64,000 bases of DNA from positions 62,001 through 126,000 of the forward strand of contig NZ_JAHHZN010000003.1 in assembly GCF_018760735.1 (NCBI RefSeq), read 5' to 3'. This DNA comes from Hymenobacter piscis. Its GTDB lineage: Bacteria; Bacteroidota; Bacteroidia; Cytophagales; Hymenobacteraceae. The stretch's first letter is position 1. Each line of letters starts with the position of its first letter. Shown piece by piece: positions 14,762 through 23,004 of this stretch. The notes below the pieces were generated by a model. The model was given only the letters and a program-made list of their open reading frames with translations. It made no database searches and had not been told where the DNA came from. Made by a program: the position numbers and the translations under genes.

Positions 14762-16012
14762 CTAGCTTTGCAGCCCGGCAGGGACTTCGGCTTTGGAATA
14801 AAGCCCTTTGGTGAGCTTGTCCTGCACCGCCTCGAAGGCCTTGATGGTCTGGGCCACGTCGTCGAGGCTGTGGACGGCCGTGGGGATCAGGCGCAGCATG
14901 ATCACGTCCTTGGGTACCACCGGATATACCACGATAGAGCAGAAAATACCGTGATTTTCACGCAAATCGAAGGTAATCTGGGCCGCGTCCGAAATCTGTC
15001 CGCTCAGCAGCACCGGCGTCACGCACGACGTGGTAGTGCCCAGGTTGAAGCCTTTTTCGCGCAGGCCGCTTTGCAGGGCCCGCACAATTGTCCAGAGGTT
15101 TTCCTTGAGCTCGGGCTGGGTGCGCAACAGCTCTAGGCGCTTCAAAGCCCCCACCACGAGCGGCATGGGCAGGCTTTTGGCGAAAATCTGGCTGCGCATG
15201 TTGTAGCGCAAATATTCAATTACGTTCTCAGGACCGGCCACGAAGGCCCCGATGCTGGCCATGGACTTGGCAAACGTCGAAAAATAAAGGTCGATGCCCT
15301 CCTGCACGCCCTGCTCTTCGCCCGTACCGGCGCCCGTAGCGCCCTGGGTGCCGAAGCCGTGGGCGTCATCCACGAACAGGCGGAACTGGAATTTCTCCTT
15401 CAGCTTGAGCACCCCGCGCAGGTCGCCCTGGTTGCCCGACATGCCGAACACGCCCTCGGTAATGACGAGGATGCCGCCGCCGGTTTCGTTGGTGATGCGC
15501 TCGGCGCGCTCGAGCTGCTTTTCGAGGCTGGCCATGTCGTTGTGCACGTACACGAAGCGCTTGCCCGCGTGCAGGCGCACGCCATCAATGATGCAGGCGT
15601 GCGACTCGGCGTCGTACACAATCACGTCGTGGCGGTTCACCATCGCGTCGATGATGCTTACCACGCCCTGGTAGCCGAAGTTGAGCAGCATGCAGTCGGG
15701 CTTCATCACGAACTCGGCCAGCTCGCTTTCCAGCTGCTCGTGCAGGTTGGAGTTGCCGCTCATCATGCGCGCGCCCATGGGCAGGGCCATACCGAATTCG
15801 GCGGCGGCCTCGGCATCGGCGCGGCGCACCTCCGGGTGGTTGGCCAGGCCCAGGTAATTGTTCAGGCTCCAGGTGAGCACCTCCTTGCCGCGGAAAATCA
15901 TGCGGGGCTTAATTTCTCCCTCCAGCTTGGGGAAAGCAAAATAACCGTGCGCGTAATGCGCGTGGGAGCCCAGCGGGCCGCGGTTGGCGGCAATCTTCTC
16001 AAATAGATCCAC
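14762..16012 (-). CDS. Alpha-oxoamine synthase-family PLP enzyme (serine palmitoyltransferase-like)
   Basis: A 416-residue fold-type I PLP enzyme. The family joins an amino acid to an acyl-CoA (serine palmitoyltransferase, 2-amino-3-ketobutyrate CoA ligase, 8-amino-7-oxononanoate synthase). Visible markers are WSLNNYLGLANHPEV, MGARMMSGNSNLHEQLE, DAESHACIIDGVRLH, FVDDAHGFGTQG with the cofactor-binding Asp-x-x-His, and STFAKSMASIGAF with the Schiff-base Lys. In Bacteroidota such genes often make the sphingoid base, so SPT is the favoured reading but not proven. I start at GTG 16012 (V-DLFEKIAANRGP) because a promoter -7 box lies at 16081-16088, inside the longer reading from 16207. Confidence 0.8.
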   Translation of the reverse strand: MDLFEKIAANRGPLGSHAHYAHGYFAFPKLEGEIKPRMIFRGKEVLTWSLNNYLGLANHPEVRRADAEAAAEFGMALPMGARMMSGNSNLHEQLESELAEFVMKPDCMLLNFGYQGVVSIIDAMVNRHDVIVYDAESHACIIDGVRLHAGKRFVYVHNDMASLEKQLERAERITNETGGGILVITEGVFGMSGNQGDLRGVLKLKEKFQFRLFVDDAHGFGTQGATGAGTGEEQGVQEGIDLYFSTFAKSMASIGAFVAGPENVIEYLRYNMRSQIFAKSLPMPLVVGALKRLELLRTQPELKENLWTIVRALQSGLREKGFNLGTTTSCVTPVLLSGQISDAAQITFDLRENHGIFCSIVVYPVVPKDVIMLRLIPTAVHSLDDVAQTIKAFEAVQDKLTKGLYSKAEVPAGLQS

Positions 16013-16080
16013 GAGGGAACGGGTTGAATGTGAAAGGAAATCAGTAGTTACGGGTGAGGCCTTAACCGCTGAGTAATGTA

Positions 16081-16106
16081 CAAAGTTATGGCAATCCGCA
16101 AAGGTA
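16081..16106 (-). promoter_or_regulatory. Two -7 elements for the PLP-enzyme gene
   Basis: On the minus strand TAACTTTG at 16088-16081 and TACCTTTG at 16106-16099 both match TAnnTTTG exactly. Transcription from either starts downstream of the ATG at 16207, supporting the GTG start at 16012. Confidence 0.6.
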
Positions 16107-16219
16107 ACCGTTGCCCGCCCGGTATCCAACCGGCCAGGAATTGCCGGGGCCGTTTTTTGGTGCGCCCGGAAGGTCGTTTCTTTGGGTGATAGAATAGCAT
16201 TGCTCACGTCCTCCGGTTA

Positions 16220-16291
16220 CCAGGGCTGAAGCCCTGGGCTAGTTAGCGGACTCCTGGTTTTTCGCTGCGTAGCCCAGGGCTTCAGCCCTGG
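16220..16291. repeat. REPIN-like inverted pair of REP palindromes
   Basis: The 22 bases at 16220-16241 and at 16270-16291 are exact reverse complements separated by 28 bases. Each half is itself a palindrome built on CCAGGGCTGAAGCCCTGG. This is the layout of REP doublets mobilised by RAYT transposases. It sits 58 bases upstream of the biotin carboxylase start and downstream of the PLP gene's promoter region. Confidence 0.75.
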
Positions 16292-16349
16292 GGCGCCGGG
16301 GCCGCCCGCTCTTCAGTTCCTACTCTCCCACCCGCCTACCCTCTCCTAC

Positions 16350-17858
16350 ATGACAAAAATCAAGAAGCTGCTCGTTGCCAACCGCGGCGAAATTGCCCTG
16401 CGCGTGCTGCGCTCGGCCAAGGAAATGGGCATTGCCACCGTGGCCATCTTCTCGGAGGCCGACCGCCAGGCCCTGCACGTGCGCTACGCCGACGAGGCCG
16501 TGTGCGTGGGCCCGCCCGCCAGCAAGGACAGCTACCTGCGCGGCGACAAAATCCTGGAAGTCTGCCGCCAGCTGGGCGTCGATGCCATTCACCCGGGCTA
16601 CGGCTTCCTGAGCGAAAACGCCGAATTTGCCCGCCAGGTAAAGGAAGCCGGGCTGATTTTCGTGGGCCCCTCGCCCGAGGCCATGAACATTATGGGCGAC
16701 AAGCTCGCGGCCAAGCAGGCCGTGCAGGCCTACAACATTCCGCTGGTACCCGGCACGGCCGAGGCCATTTCCGACGTGGCCGAGGCCCGCCGCATTGCCG
16801 CCGAAGTGGGCTACCCCATCCTGATCAAGGCCTCGGCCGGGGGGGGCGGCAAGGGCATGCGCATCGTAAGCTCCGACCAGGAGTTTGAGGAGCAGATGCA
16901 GCTGGCCATCAACGAGGCCGTCTCGGCCTTCGGCGACGGGGCCGTGTTCATCGAGAAGTTCGTGACCGGGCCGCGCCACATCGAGATTCAGGTGCTCGGC
17001 GACGAGCACGGCAACATCGTGCACCTGTTTGAGCGCGAGTGCTCGATTCAGCGCCGCCACCAGAAGGTGATTGAGGAAGCGCCCTCCTCGGTGCTCACGC
17101 CCGCGCTGCGCGCCGAAATGGGCCGCTGCGCCGTGGATGTGGCCCGGGCCTGTAACTACGCCGGGGCCGGCACCGTGGAGTTCCTGCTCGATGACCAGCA
17201 CAACTTCTACTTCCTGGAAATGAACACCCGCCTGCAGGTGGAGCACCCGGTAACCGAGCAGATTACGGGCCTCGACCTGGTGAAGGAGCAGATCCGGGTG
17301 GCCGAGGGCCAGCCCCTGCCTTTCCGCCAGGAAGACCTCACCATCACCGGCCACGCCCTGGAGCTGCGCGTGTACGCCGAGGACCCGCAGAACAACTTCC
17401 TGCCCGACATCGGCACGCTGACCACCTACGTGCGCCCCCAGGGCCCCGGCGTGCGCGTGGACGACGGCTTCGAGCAGGGCATGGACATCCCGATTTACTA
17501 CGACCCCATGATTGCCAAGCTCGTGGTGCACGGCGCCACCCGCCAGGAAGCCATTGCCCGCATGCTGCGCGCCATCGAGGAATACCAGATTACCGGCATC
17601 GAAACTACCCTGGCCTTCGGGACTTATGTGCTCCAGCACCCGGCCTTCGTGAGCGGCAACTTCGATACCAACTTCATCCGGGACCATTTCCCGGCCGGCG
17701 CCCTCCAGCCCGCCGCCCCCGATGAGGCCACCGCCCAACTCGCCGCCGTGCTCACGGCCATGCTCCTGACGGAGAAGAAACCCGCCACCCCGGCCGCCGC
17801 CGAGGCCCCCGCCGCCACCGGCTCGGCCTGGAAACGCAACCGGCTGGGGGCACGGTAG
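16350..17858 (+). CDS. accC: Biotin carboxylase subunit of an acyl-CoA carboxylase
   Basis: A 502-residue ATP-dependent enzyme that carboxylates the biotin of a carrier protein. It starts with KKLLVANRGEIALRVLRSAK, has the ATP-grasp glycine loop KASAGGGGKGMRI (about 156-168), HIEIQVLGDEHGN, ERECSIQRRHQKVIEEAPS, and FLEMNTRLQVEHPVTE with the metal-binding Glu/Asn and catalytic Arg. The last 50 residues are an Ala/Pro-rich tail with no biotinyl motif, so the carrier is a separate protein. It may serve acetyl- or propionyl-CoA carboxylase; no carboxyltransferase gene is nearby. The next gene is convergent behind a shared terminator. Confidence 0.92.
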   Translation: MTKIKKLLVANRGEIALRVLRSAKEMGIATVAIFSEADRQALHVRYADEAVCVGPPASKDSYLRGDKILEVCRQLGVDAIHPGYGFLSENAEFARQVKEAGLIFVGPSPEAMNIMGDKLAAKQAVQAYNIPLVPGTAEAISDVAEARRIAAEVGYPILIKASAGGGGKGMRIVSSDQEFEEQMQLAINEAVSAFGDGAVFIEKFVTGPRHIEIQVLGDEHGNIVHLFERECSIQRRHQKVIEEAPSSVLTPALRAEMGRCAVDVARACNYAGAGTVEFLLDDQHNFYFLEMNTRLQVEHPVTEQITGLDLVKEQIRVAEGQPLPFRQEDLTITGHALELRVYAEDPQNNFLPDIGTLTTYVRPQGPGVRVDDGFEQGMDIPIYYDPMIAKLVVHGATRQEAIARMLRAIEEYQITGIETTLAFGTYVLQHPAFVSGNFDTNFIRDHFPAGALQPAAPDEATAQLAAVLTAMLLTEKKPATPAAAEAPAATGSAWKRNRLGAR

Positions 17859-17873
17859 AAAGTTAAATTTTCA

Positions 17874-17918
17874 GGTAAAAGAAACGCCCGGCCGGTTTGG
17901 CCGGGCGTTTCTTTTACC
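17874..17918. terminator. Bidirectional 20-bp perfect hairpin terminator
   Basis: Arms 17874-17893 and 17899-17918 are perfectly complementary with a five-base loop; A-rich at one base and T-rich at the other. It lies between accC and the convergent small membrane gene and serves both. Confidence 0.85.
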
Positions 17919-17920
17919 CT

Positions 17921-18146
17921 TCATGGCCATTGCGGCACTTCCATCGGATGGGACAGCAGGAAAATGAAACTCAACGCGCAAACCACCAGCACGAACCCAC
18001 CAGCCCAGCCGGCTTATCAGCAGAACCCAATCGGTTTTATTGGTAAACCGGTTTTGAAACCGCTTGTATCCGAGGTACACTCCAGCCAGCCCGTACGTAA
18101 CTATTGGTAATACGAAAAACAGCATAAACTCTTCATTCAACGGCAT
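17921..18146 (-). pseudogene. Small two-segment membrane protein with a probable 1-base frameshift
   Basis: From ATG 18146 (MPLNEEFMLFFVLPIVTYG) the frame encodes one membrane helix, then KRFQNRFTNKTDWVLLISRL. After GWW, near the CCC at 17996-17998, the frame becomes unlike a protein and runs through the shared terminator. One base removed there gives FVLVVCALSFIFLLSHPMEV and a TGA at 17923-17921, just before the terminator, a natural second membrane helix and end. I therefore read it as a frameshifted gene (or a sequencing error) of about 74 residues. The family is not recognised. Confidence 0.6.
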
Positions 18147-18379
18147 TTTACGCTGTAGCCTGATTCTTAAACGAACACAAATCCATCCATTGAAGATAGA
18201 AGGCATTGCCTCCGCAAGCAGGAGCTCATAAACCGGTTGACCGTGCCCAGCGGCCTGTTGAGGCTGGAAAACAAGTCGGCGGCCTGGGGAGTTGTACTGT
18301 CTTTCTCTCTCCGGCTACGTATCCGGTTGGCCGTTTTCAACGGGCCGCCGGGAGCCGGTTCATCAAGCAGTCCTTTCTC

Positions 18380-19837
18380 ATGCAGCAATATCAAAATCTC
18401 CACCAGCAGTACATTGATGGCGAATGGCGCGACGGCCGCACCGCCGATACCATCGAAGACCTGAACCCTTTCGACGGGCAGACGCTGCTCACCTTCCGGG
18501 CCGCCGGCCTCGACGAGCTGAACGAAGCCTACGAAGCCGCCTACCGCGCCGCCCCGGCCTGGGCCGACGTGCTGCCCCAGGAGCGGCGCAACATCCTGCT
18601 CAAGGCCGCCGAGCTGCTGCTGGCCCGCCAGGATGAGTTTGCCGACTGGCTGGCCCGCGAATCGGGCAGCGCCCCGGCCAAGGCTACTATTGAGGTGATG
18701 GCGGCCCGCGAGATTATTCTGGAAGCGGCCTCCTTCCCTACCCGCCTGCACGGCCTGATTCTGCCCTCGAGCACGCCCGGCAAGGAAAGCCGCGTGTACC
18801 GCCGCCCGCTGGGCGTAATCGGCATTATCAGCCCCTGGAACTTCCCGCTGCACCTGTCCATGCGCTCCATTGCGCCGGCCCTGGCCTGCGGCAACGCCAT
18901 CGTGGTGAAACCCGCCTCCCAGACGCCCGCCACGGGCGGTACGCTGGTGGCCAAGCTCTTCGAGGAAGCCGGCCTGCCCAAGGGCGTGTTCAACGTGGTG
19001 GTGGGCAAGTCGTCGGTTATCGGCGACGCCTTCGTGGTGCATCCCGTGCCGAAGATGATTTCCTTTACCGGCTCCACGCCCGTGGGCAAGGGCATCGGGA
19101 AGCTGGCCGGGGAACACCTGAAGAAAGTGGCCCTGGAGCTCGGCGGCAACAACGTATTTATCGTGCTCGAAGACGCCGACATCGACCGCGCCGTGGACGC
19201 GGGCATGATGGGCAAATTCATGCACCAGGGCCAGATTTGCATGTCCATCAACCGCTTTCTGATTCACGAGAAGGTGTACGACGAGTTCCGCGACAAATTC
19301 CTGGCCCGCACCCGGGCCCTCCACGCCGGCGACCCCACCGACCAGCAGACCCAAATCGGTCCGCTTATCGACGAAAAGCAGGTCGAGCGCATTCAGCAGG
19401 ATATTGCGGCCAGCGTGAAGCTGGGCGCCAAGCTGGAAACCGGCGGCCAGGCCGAAGGGGCCCTGCTCCAGCCCACCGTGCTCTCCAATGTGCGCAACGA
19501 TATGCCCATCGCCCAGAACGAAATCTTCGGCCCGGTGGCCGGCCTGATTTCCTTCAAGGACGAAGCCGAAATGCTGGAAATGGCCAACTCCTTGGACTTC
19601 GGCCTGAGCGGCGCCCTCCACACCCGCGACGTGGAGCGCGGTGTGCGGCTGGCCCGCCGCATTGAAACCGGCATGATCCACGTAAACGACCAGACGGTGA
19701 ACGACCAGGCCAACGCGCCTTTCGGGGGCGAAAAGGGCTCCGGCATGGGCCGCTTCGGTGGCGAGTGGGTCATGGATGAAATGACCCGGGTACAATGGGT
19801 AACCGTGCAGCACGCCCCCCGCCAGTACCCCATCTAG
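18380..19837 (+). CDS. Aldehyde dehydrogenase (NAD(P)-dependent)
   Basis: A 485-residue ALDH-superfamily enzyme that oxidises aldehydes to acids. The catalytic pair is E253 in LELGGN and C287 in GQICMS; SPWNFPLHLS, the cofactor segment KPASQTPATGG and the SFTGSTPVGKGIG loop are intact. The sequence resembles benzaldehyde/vanillin-type dehydrogenases, but the substrate cannot be told. The start is ATG 18380 (MQQYQNLHQQYIDGEWRDG); an upstream in-frame ATG at 18206 would add 58 residues unlike the family. It is closed by a perfect 21-bp hairpin and convergent with a membrane protein. Confidence 0.92.
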   Translation: MQQYQNLHQQYIDGEWRDGRTADTIEDLNPFDGQTLLTFRAAGLDELNEAYEAAYRAAPAWADVLPQERRNILLKAAELLLARQDEFADWLARESGSAPAKATIEVMAAREIILEAASFPTRLHGLILPSSTPGKESRVYRRPLGVIGIISPWNFPLHLSMRSIAPALACGNAIVVKPASQTPATGGTLVAKLFEEAGLPKGVFNVVVGKSSVIGDAFVVHPVPKMISFTGSTPVGKGIGKLAGEHLKKVALELGGNNVFIVLEDADIDRAVDAGMMGKFMHQGQICMSINRFLIHEKVYDEFRDKFLARTRALHAGDPTDQQTQIGPLIDEKQVERIQQDIAASVKLGAKLETGGQAEGALLQPTVLSNVRNDMPIAQNEIFGPVAGLISFKDEAEMLEMANSLDFGLSGALHTRDVERGVRLARRIETGMIHVNDQTVNDQANAPFGGEKGSGMGRFGGEWVMDEMTRVQWVTVQHAPRQYPI

Positions 19838-19846
19838 CCTTCCATT

Positions 19847-19908
19847 GCACACGCAAGGGCCCCTTCCGAATCAGCCGATGCTGCTTTGGAAGGGGCCCTT
19901 GCGTGTGC
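19847..19908. terminator. Perfect 21-bp hairpin between convergent genes
   Basis: Arms 19847-19867 and 19888-19908 are exact reverse complements with a 20-base loop. There is no long T run, so it could be a terminator or an mRNA-end stabiliser for ALDH and for the convergent membrane gene, whose stop is 5 bases away. Confidence 0.6.
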
Positions 19909-19912
19909 GCGG

Positions 19913-20599
19913 TTATTTCGCCCAGGTCAGTTGCCCGGCCGGCATCTCCGGTTCAATTGAAACAGCCTTCGGGGCCCGCCAGCGGCGCAGGGCCCAGTGG
20001 GTGGGCAGGTAAATAACCGCCAGCAGCGTGAGCAGCCAGCCGACGAGGTAGAGCGGGGCGGGCAGCCAGGTTTGGGGGTGGGCGTCGTCGAAGCCGAACA
20101 CGTAGTTGATGTTGACCGGAATCTTGGGGTCGGGCACCGCCGCACCGGCGGGTGGCAGCCAGAAGTAGGCCACCAGACACAGGCCCCAGGCCAGCAGCGT
20201 CCAGGCCGGCAGGGCGCGCCGGTCGTAGCCCAGGCGCTTCACCAGAAACAGGATCAGGAAGGGCAGCCAGCCGTGAAAGAACGAGAGCCCGCGCAGAAAC
20301 AACGAGCGGTTGGGGTCGAACATGTACGACGTCATGCCGATGAGGTGGGTGCCGCCCAGCTCGCCCAGAAAATCGGCGCACCAGAAGACTTGCGGCAGCA
20401 GAATACCCACGGCGGCCATAGAAGCCGGCAGGCGCCGCTCGGTCCAGACGCTGATCAGGCACAGCAGCAGGGCCACGTCGCAGAAGTACAGAAAGTTGGT
20501 GGGGCCGTAATTCACCCAGTACACCGGCACCATCACCAGCAAAAAAGCAGTAAAGGCTAGTTTCAACCAAAGCGGTAAGCGAGCAGGCACATGATTCAT
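19913..20599 (-). CDS. Multi-pass membrane protein of unknown function
   Basis: A 228-residue protein with about six hydrophobic segments: LWLKLAFTAFLLVMVPVYWV, FLYFCDVALLLCLISVW, MAAVGILLPQVFWCADFLG, a segment around FFHGWLPFLILFLV, WTLLAWGLCLVAYFWLP and LYLVGWLLTLLAVIYLP. Conserved-looking polar motifs are VNYGPTNFLYFCD and GTHLIGMTSYMFD. Its place in metabolism is unknown. I start at ATG 20599 (MNHVPARLPLWLK); an ATG ten codons upstream is possible. Transcribed leftward, convergent with ALDH. The 285 bases upstream to bshB1 carry no other gene I can see. Confidence 0.7.
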   Translation of the reverse strand: MNHVPARLPLWLKLAFTAFLLVMVPVYWVNYGPTNFLYFCDVALLLCLISVWTERRLPASMAAVGILLPQVFWCADFLGELGGTHLIGMTSYMFDPNRSLFLRGLSFFHGWLPFLILFLVKRLGYDRRALPAWTLLAWGLCLVAYFWLPPAGAAVPDPKIPVNINYVFGFDDAHPQTWLPAPLYLVGWLLTLLAVIYLPTHWALRRWRAPKAVSIEPEMPAGQLTWAK

Positions 20600-20861
20600 G
20601 GGAGCGGGAAATGAGGTGAGGATACGCATCGTCTTGGTCCGCCTCCCGTGGTAACCCGACCATTTGCTTTACCCGGAGAGGACGCCCGAAATAGCACCCG
20701 GCAACTCATTCCGCCAGTTCAAACTTCGCAGAAATCAGACTTCTAACTATTCAATACATTCAGCCTGGATAGTATAATGGTGCAGTTACAGCTCTTTTGA
20801 GTAGACTTTACAAAAGTCGGTTTTCAGTCAGAAAACCCCTGCTGCCTCTCTCTTTCTAACG

Positions 20862-20893
20862 CCAGCAGCCCAACCTGACGGCTGGGCTGCTGG
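20862..20893 (-). terminator. bshB1 terminator
   Basis: A perfect 11-bp stem (20862-20872 with 20883-20893), ten-base loop, 22 bases past the bshB1 stop. Confidence 0.65.
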
Positions 20894-20914
20894 TGGTTTT
20901 GGAAATGATACGCC

Positions 20915-21634
20915 TTAGATCAACTCCGTGATATCGCGCACGCCTACGGGGCGCTGGCGGGTGAATCCTTCCCCGAACTCCACCCCGATCAGGTGGCCGA
21001 ACTCCCGGGCCCGGGCTTCGAGGAAGTTGCTGAACACCGGCGTGGAGAGGTAGGTAATCGGCTCGGTGCTTTCGGGGTCGTGAAACTGGGTTTTGTAGGC
21101 CAGAATGGACTCCCACTTCTTCGCCCAGTGCGGGGTAATATCCACCACCAGATCGGCCGGCAGCTGGCGGTCCTGGATGTAGTGGTACACCACCCGGGGG
21201 CGCCAGGGCAGTTGGGGCTGGCCATCGTCGCCGAGGGTTTCTACCCGGCGCAGCCCGCTCAGAAAGCAGGCATCCGAGGCCAGCTGGGCGCCTCGGCCGT
21301 GGTCGGGGTGGCGGTCGTGAATGGCGTTGCAGAGCACCACGTCGGGCTGGTAGCGGCGCAGGGCGGCTATCAGGGGCAGCTGGTGCTCCCGGTCGTTGCG
21401 AAAGAAGCCGTCGGGCAGGCCCAGGTTCTCGCGGGCGTGCAGGCCCAGAATGCGGGTGGCGTTTTCGGCCTCCTCGGCCCGCGTGAGGGCCGTGCCGCGG
21501 GTGCCCAGCTCGCCCCGGGTAAAATCGACGATGCCGATTTTCTTGCCCACCGCCGCCGCCGCCAGCAGCGTGCCGGCGCAGGACATTTCCACATCATCGG
21601 GGTGGGCCCCGAAGGCCAGGATATCAAGTTTCAT
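20915..21634 (-). CDS. bshB1: Bacillithiol biosynthesis deacetylase
   Basis: A 239-residue zinc-dependent LmbE/PIG-L deacetylase that removes the acetyl group from GlcNAc-malate in bacillithiol synthesis. The metal motif AHPDD lies at residues 10-14 with the third ligand in NAIHDRHPDHGRG; VDFTRGELGTRGT and the C-terminal YKTQFHDP and EFGEGF segments match the BshB1 group. The other bsh genes are not in the window. Its ATG is 17 bases from a word-repeat palindrome that fills the gap to the M23 peptidase gene; no separate promoter was recognised there. Confidence 0.93.
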   Translation of the reverse strand: MKLDILAFGAHPDDVEMSCAGTLLAAAAVGKKIGIVDFTRGELGTRGTALTRAEEAENATRILGLHARENLGLPDGFFRNDREHQLPLIAALRRYQPDVVLCNAIHDRHPDHGRGAQLASDACFLSGLRRVETLGDDGQPQLPWRPRVVYHYIQDRQLPADLVVDITPHWAKKWESILAYKTQFHDPESTEPITYLSTPVFSNFLEARAREFGHLIGVEFGEGFTRQRPVGVRDITELI

Positions 21635-21650
21635 CTTGTTGAAAGGTTCT

Positions 21651-21732
21651 CAGTTACTAATTGTCAGTTGTCAGCCTTTGTATATCCTGAGAGAAGAGGA
21701 CCAACAACCGACAACTCACAACCGACAACTCA
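21651..21732. repeat. Word-repeat palindrome (GTTGTCGG type) at the M23-gene stop
   Basis: In the sense of the M23 gene the stop TGA (21732-21730) is followed directly by GTTGTCGGTTGTGAGTTGTC and further copies, almost free of C. After about 26 bases comes a complementary arm with CTGACAACTGACAA. It fills the gap up to bshB1. Confidence 0.7.
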
Positions 21733-22863
21733 TTTAATGCGTAACGTCCGGCCCACGCGCAGGGTGCCGACGCTGCCGTTGAGGCGGCGGATCTGGGCCT
21801 GCGAAACCCCGTACTTCTGGGCAATTTCCGAAAGCGTGTCGCCGCTGCGGATTTTGTGGGTGACCACGCGCCGGGCCTGGGTGGGCCGGGCACTGCTGCT
21901 GCTGCTGCCCGCGCCCGGTACGCTGCCGCCCCGGTACTTGAGGGCCTTGCTGTAATAGGCAAACAGGGTCGAGGTGATCTGAAAGTTGTCTTTGATCAGG
22001 CGATAATCGGGGAAGTCGTAGAGCTTCTCGGGGTCGATGGGGTTGCCCTCGTAGCGCACCTCGAAGTGCAGGTGAGAGCCGCTGCTGCGGCCCGTGCTGC
22101 CGCCGTAACCAATGAGCTCCCCCGCCTTCACAAAGGTGCCGGGCGTGACCACCGCCTTCTGCATGTGGCCGTAGAGCGTTTCGATGCCGTTGTAGTGGCG
22201 CACCAGCACGTAGTTGCCGTAGCCCGAGCCGTCCCATTTCACCAGGCGCACCACCCCGTCGAAGGCCGTTTTCACCGAGTCGCCGGTTTCCAGGTCGAGG
22301 TCGGTGCCGTAGTGCCAGCGGTAGCCGCGGAAGCCGAAATCGGAGGTAACGGGGGTGCTGTTGAGGGGCATTTTGGCGTAGCGCTGCCGTTCTGGCTCGA
22401 TGAGCCGCAGGTTGAGCGTGTCCTTGATACGGCGGCCATCTACCCGGTAGGGGTTGATGTTGTGGGTGTCCCAGATGGCGTAGTAGCCGGCCACCTGAAT
22501 CCAGGAAGAGTCAATTTTGACTTCCTCCTTCACCTCCACAATGTGCTGCTCCCCTTCGTTGAGGGAGGTGGTGTCCTCGCTTACAATGGAGAGGGACTTG
22601 GCCGGGTTGAAGAAAATAGACTTGGCCGCGTCGGAGCCTTCATCGGGCAACTCCTCCGTCTCGATGAGAATGGTGGTATCGGGCCGCACGTAGCGGATGG
22701 TGGGCGATTTGATGCGGAAGAAATCCTTCCGCTTATCCGGGGCGCCGGCTTTCGCCTTGGGCTGGGGCACTTTTCGCCGCTGGGCCAGCAGCTGACCGGG
22801 CAGGGCCAGCAGGAGCCCGATCAGTAGCAGCGGCAGCAGCCAGTGTTTCGCAAAATTCAGCAA
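21730..22863 (-). CDS. M23-family peptidoglycan endopeptidase with C-terminal LysM
   Basis: An exported cell-wall hydrolase or its regulator. A signal peptide (LLPLLLIGLLLALPGQLLAQ) is followed by a linker, a beta domain, the peptidase M23 core with zinc ligands in RWHYGTDLDLETG (H-x3-D) and SGSHLHFEVRYEG (H-x-H), and a C-terminal LysM (HKIRSGDTLSEIAQKYGVSQ) for glycan binding. Length from the proposed TTG start at 22863 is 377 residues. An ATG at 22971 exists in frame, but the first 34 residues would then be encoded by the palindromic repeat at 22881-23000, so I consider it a repeat artefact or recent extension. All catalytic ligands are present. Confidence 0.85.
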   Translation of the reverse strand: MLNFAKHWLLPLLLIGLLLALPGQLLAQRRKVPQPKAKAGAPDKRKDFFRIKSPTIRYVRPDTTILIETEELPDEGSDAAKSIFFNPAKSLSIVSEDTTSLNEGEQHIVEVKEEVKIDSSWIQVAGYYAIWDTHNINPYRVDGRRIKDTLNLRLIEPERQRYAKMPLNSTPVTSDFGFRGYRWHYGTDLDLETGDSVKTAFDGVVRLVKWDGSGYGNYVLVRHYNGIETLYGHMQKAVVTPGTFVKAGELIGYGGSTGRSSGSHLHFEVRYEGNPIDPEKLYDFPDYRLIKDNFQITSTLFAYYSKALKYRGGSVPGAGSSSSSARPTQARRVVTHKIRSGDTLSEIAQKYGVSQAQIRRLNGSVGTLRVGRTLRIK

Positions 22864-22880
22864 GGGCAGGGCAATGAGAG

Positions 22881-23000
22881 GGTGAAATAGTGAAATGGTG
22901 GAATGGTGAGTTTTATTGTTCGGCCCCTCCCAACGAAGCAGCCGACCTGGTAAAGTAATGCGAACATCCACTCACCATCTCACCATTTCACCACCTCACC
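22881..23000. repeat. 120-bp palindromic word repeat, GTGAAATGG family, copy 1
   Basis: In trxB sense the TAG at 23007-23005 is followed after four bases by GGTGAGGTGGTGAAATGGTG and more of the same words, free of C, then a 37-base loop, then the complementary arm (TTCACTATTTCACCC). Length and word set match copies at 37512, 39760 and 52458; the GCGCAAAT core is not obvious here. Confidence 0.8.
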
Positions 23001-23004
23001 GCTG

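Noticed and set aside
15359..16006. Plus-strand open frame opposite the PLP enzyme
   Set aside because: Antisense shadow with no start signal or recognisable motif.
16010..16207. 65-residue N-terminal extension of the PLP enzyme
   Set aside because: Two exact -7 promoter boxes fall inside it, and the family begins at the GTG at 16012.
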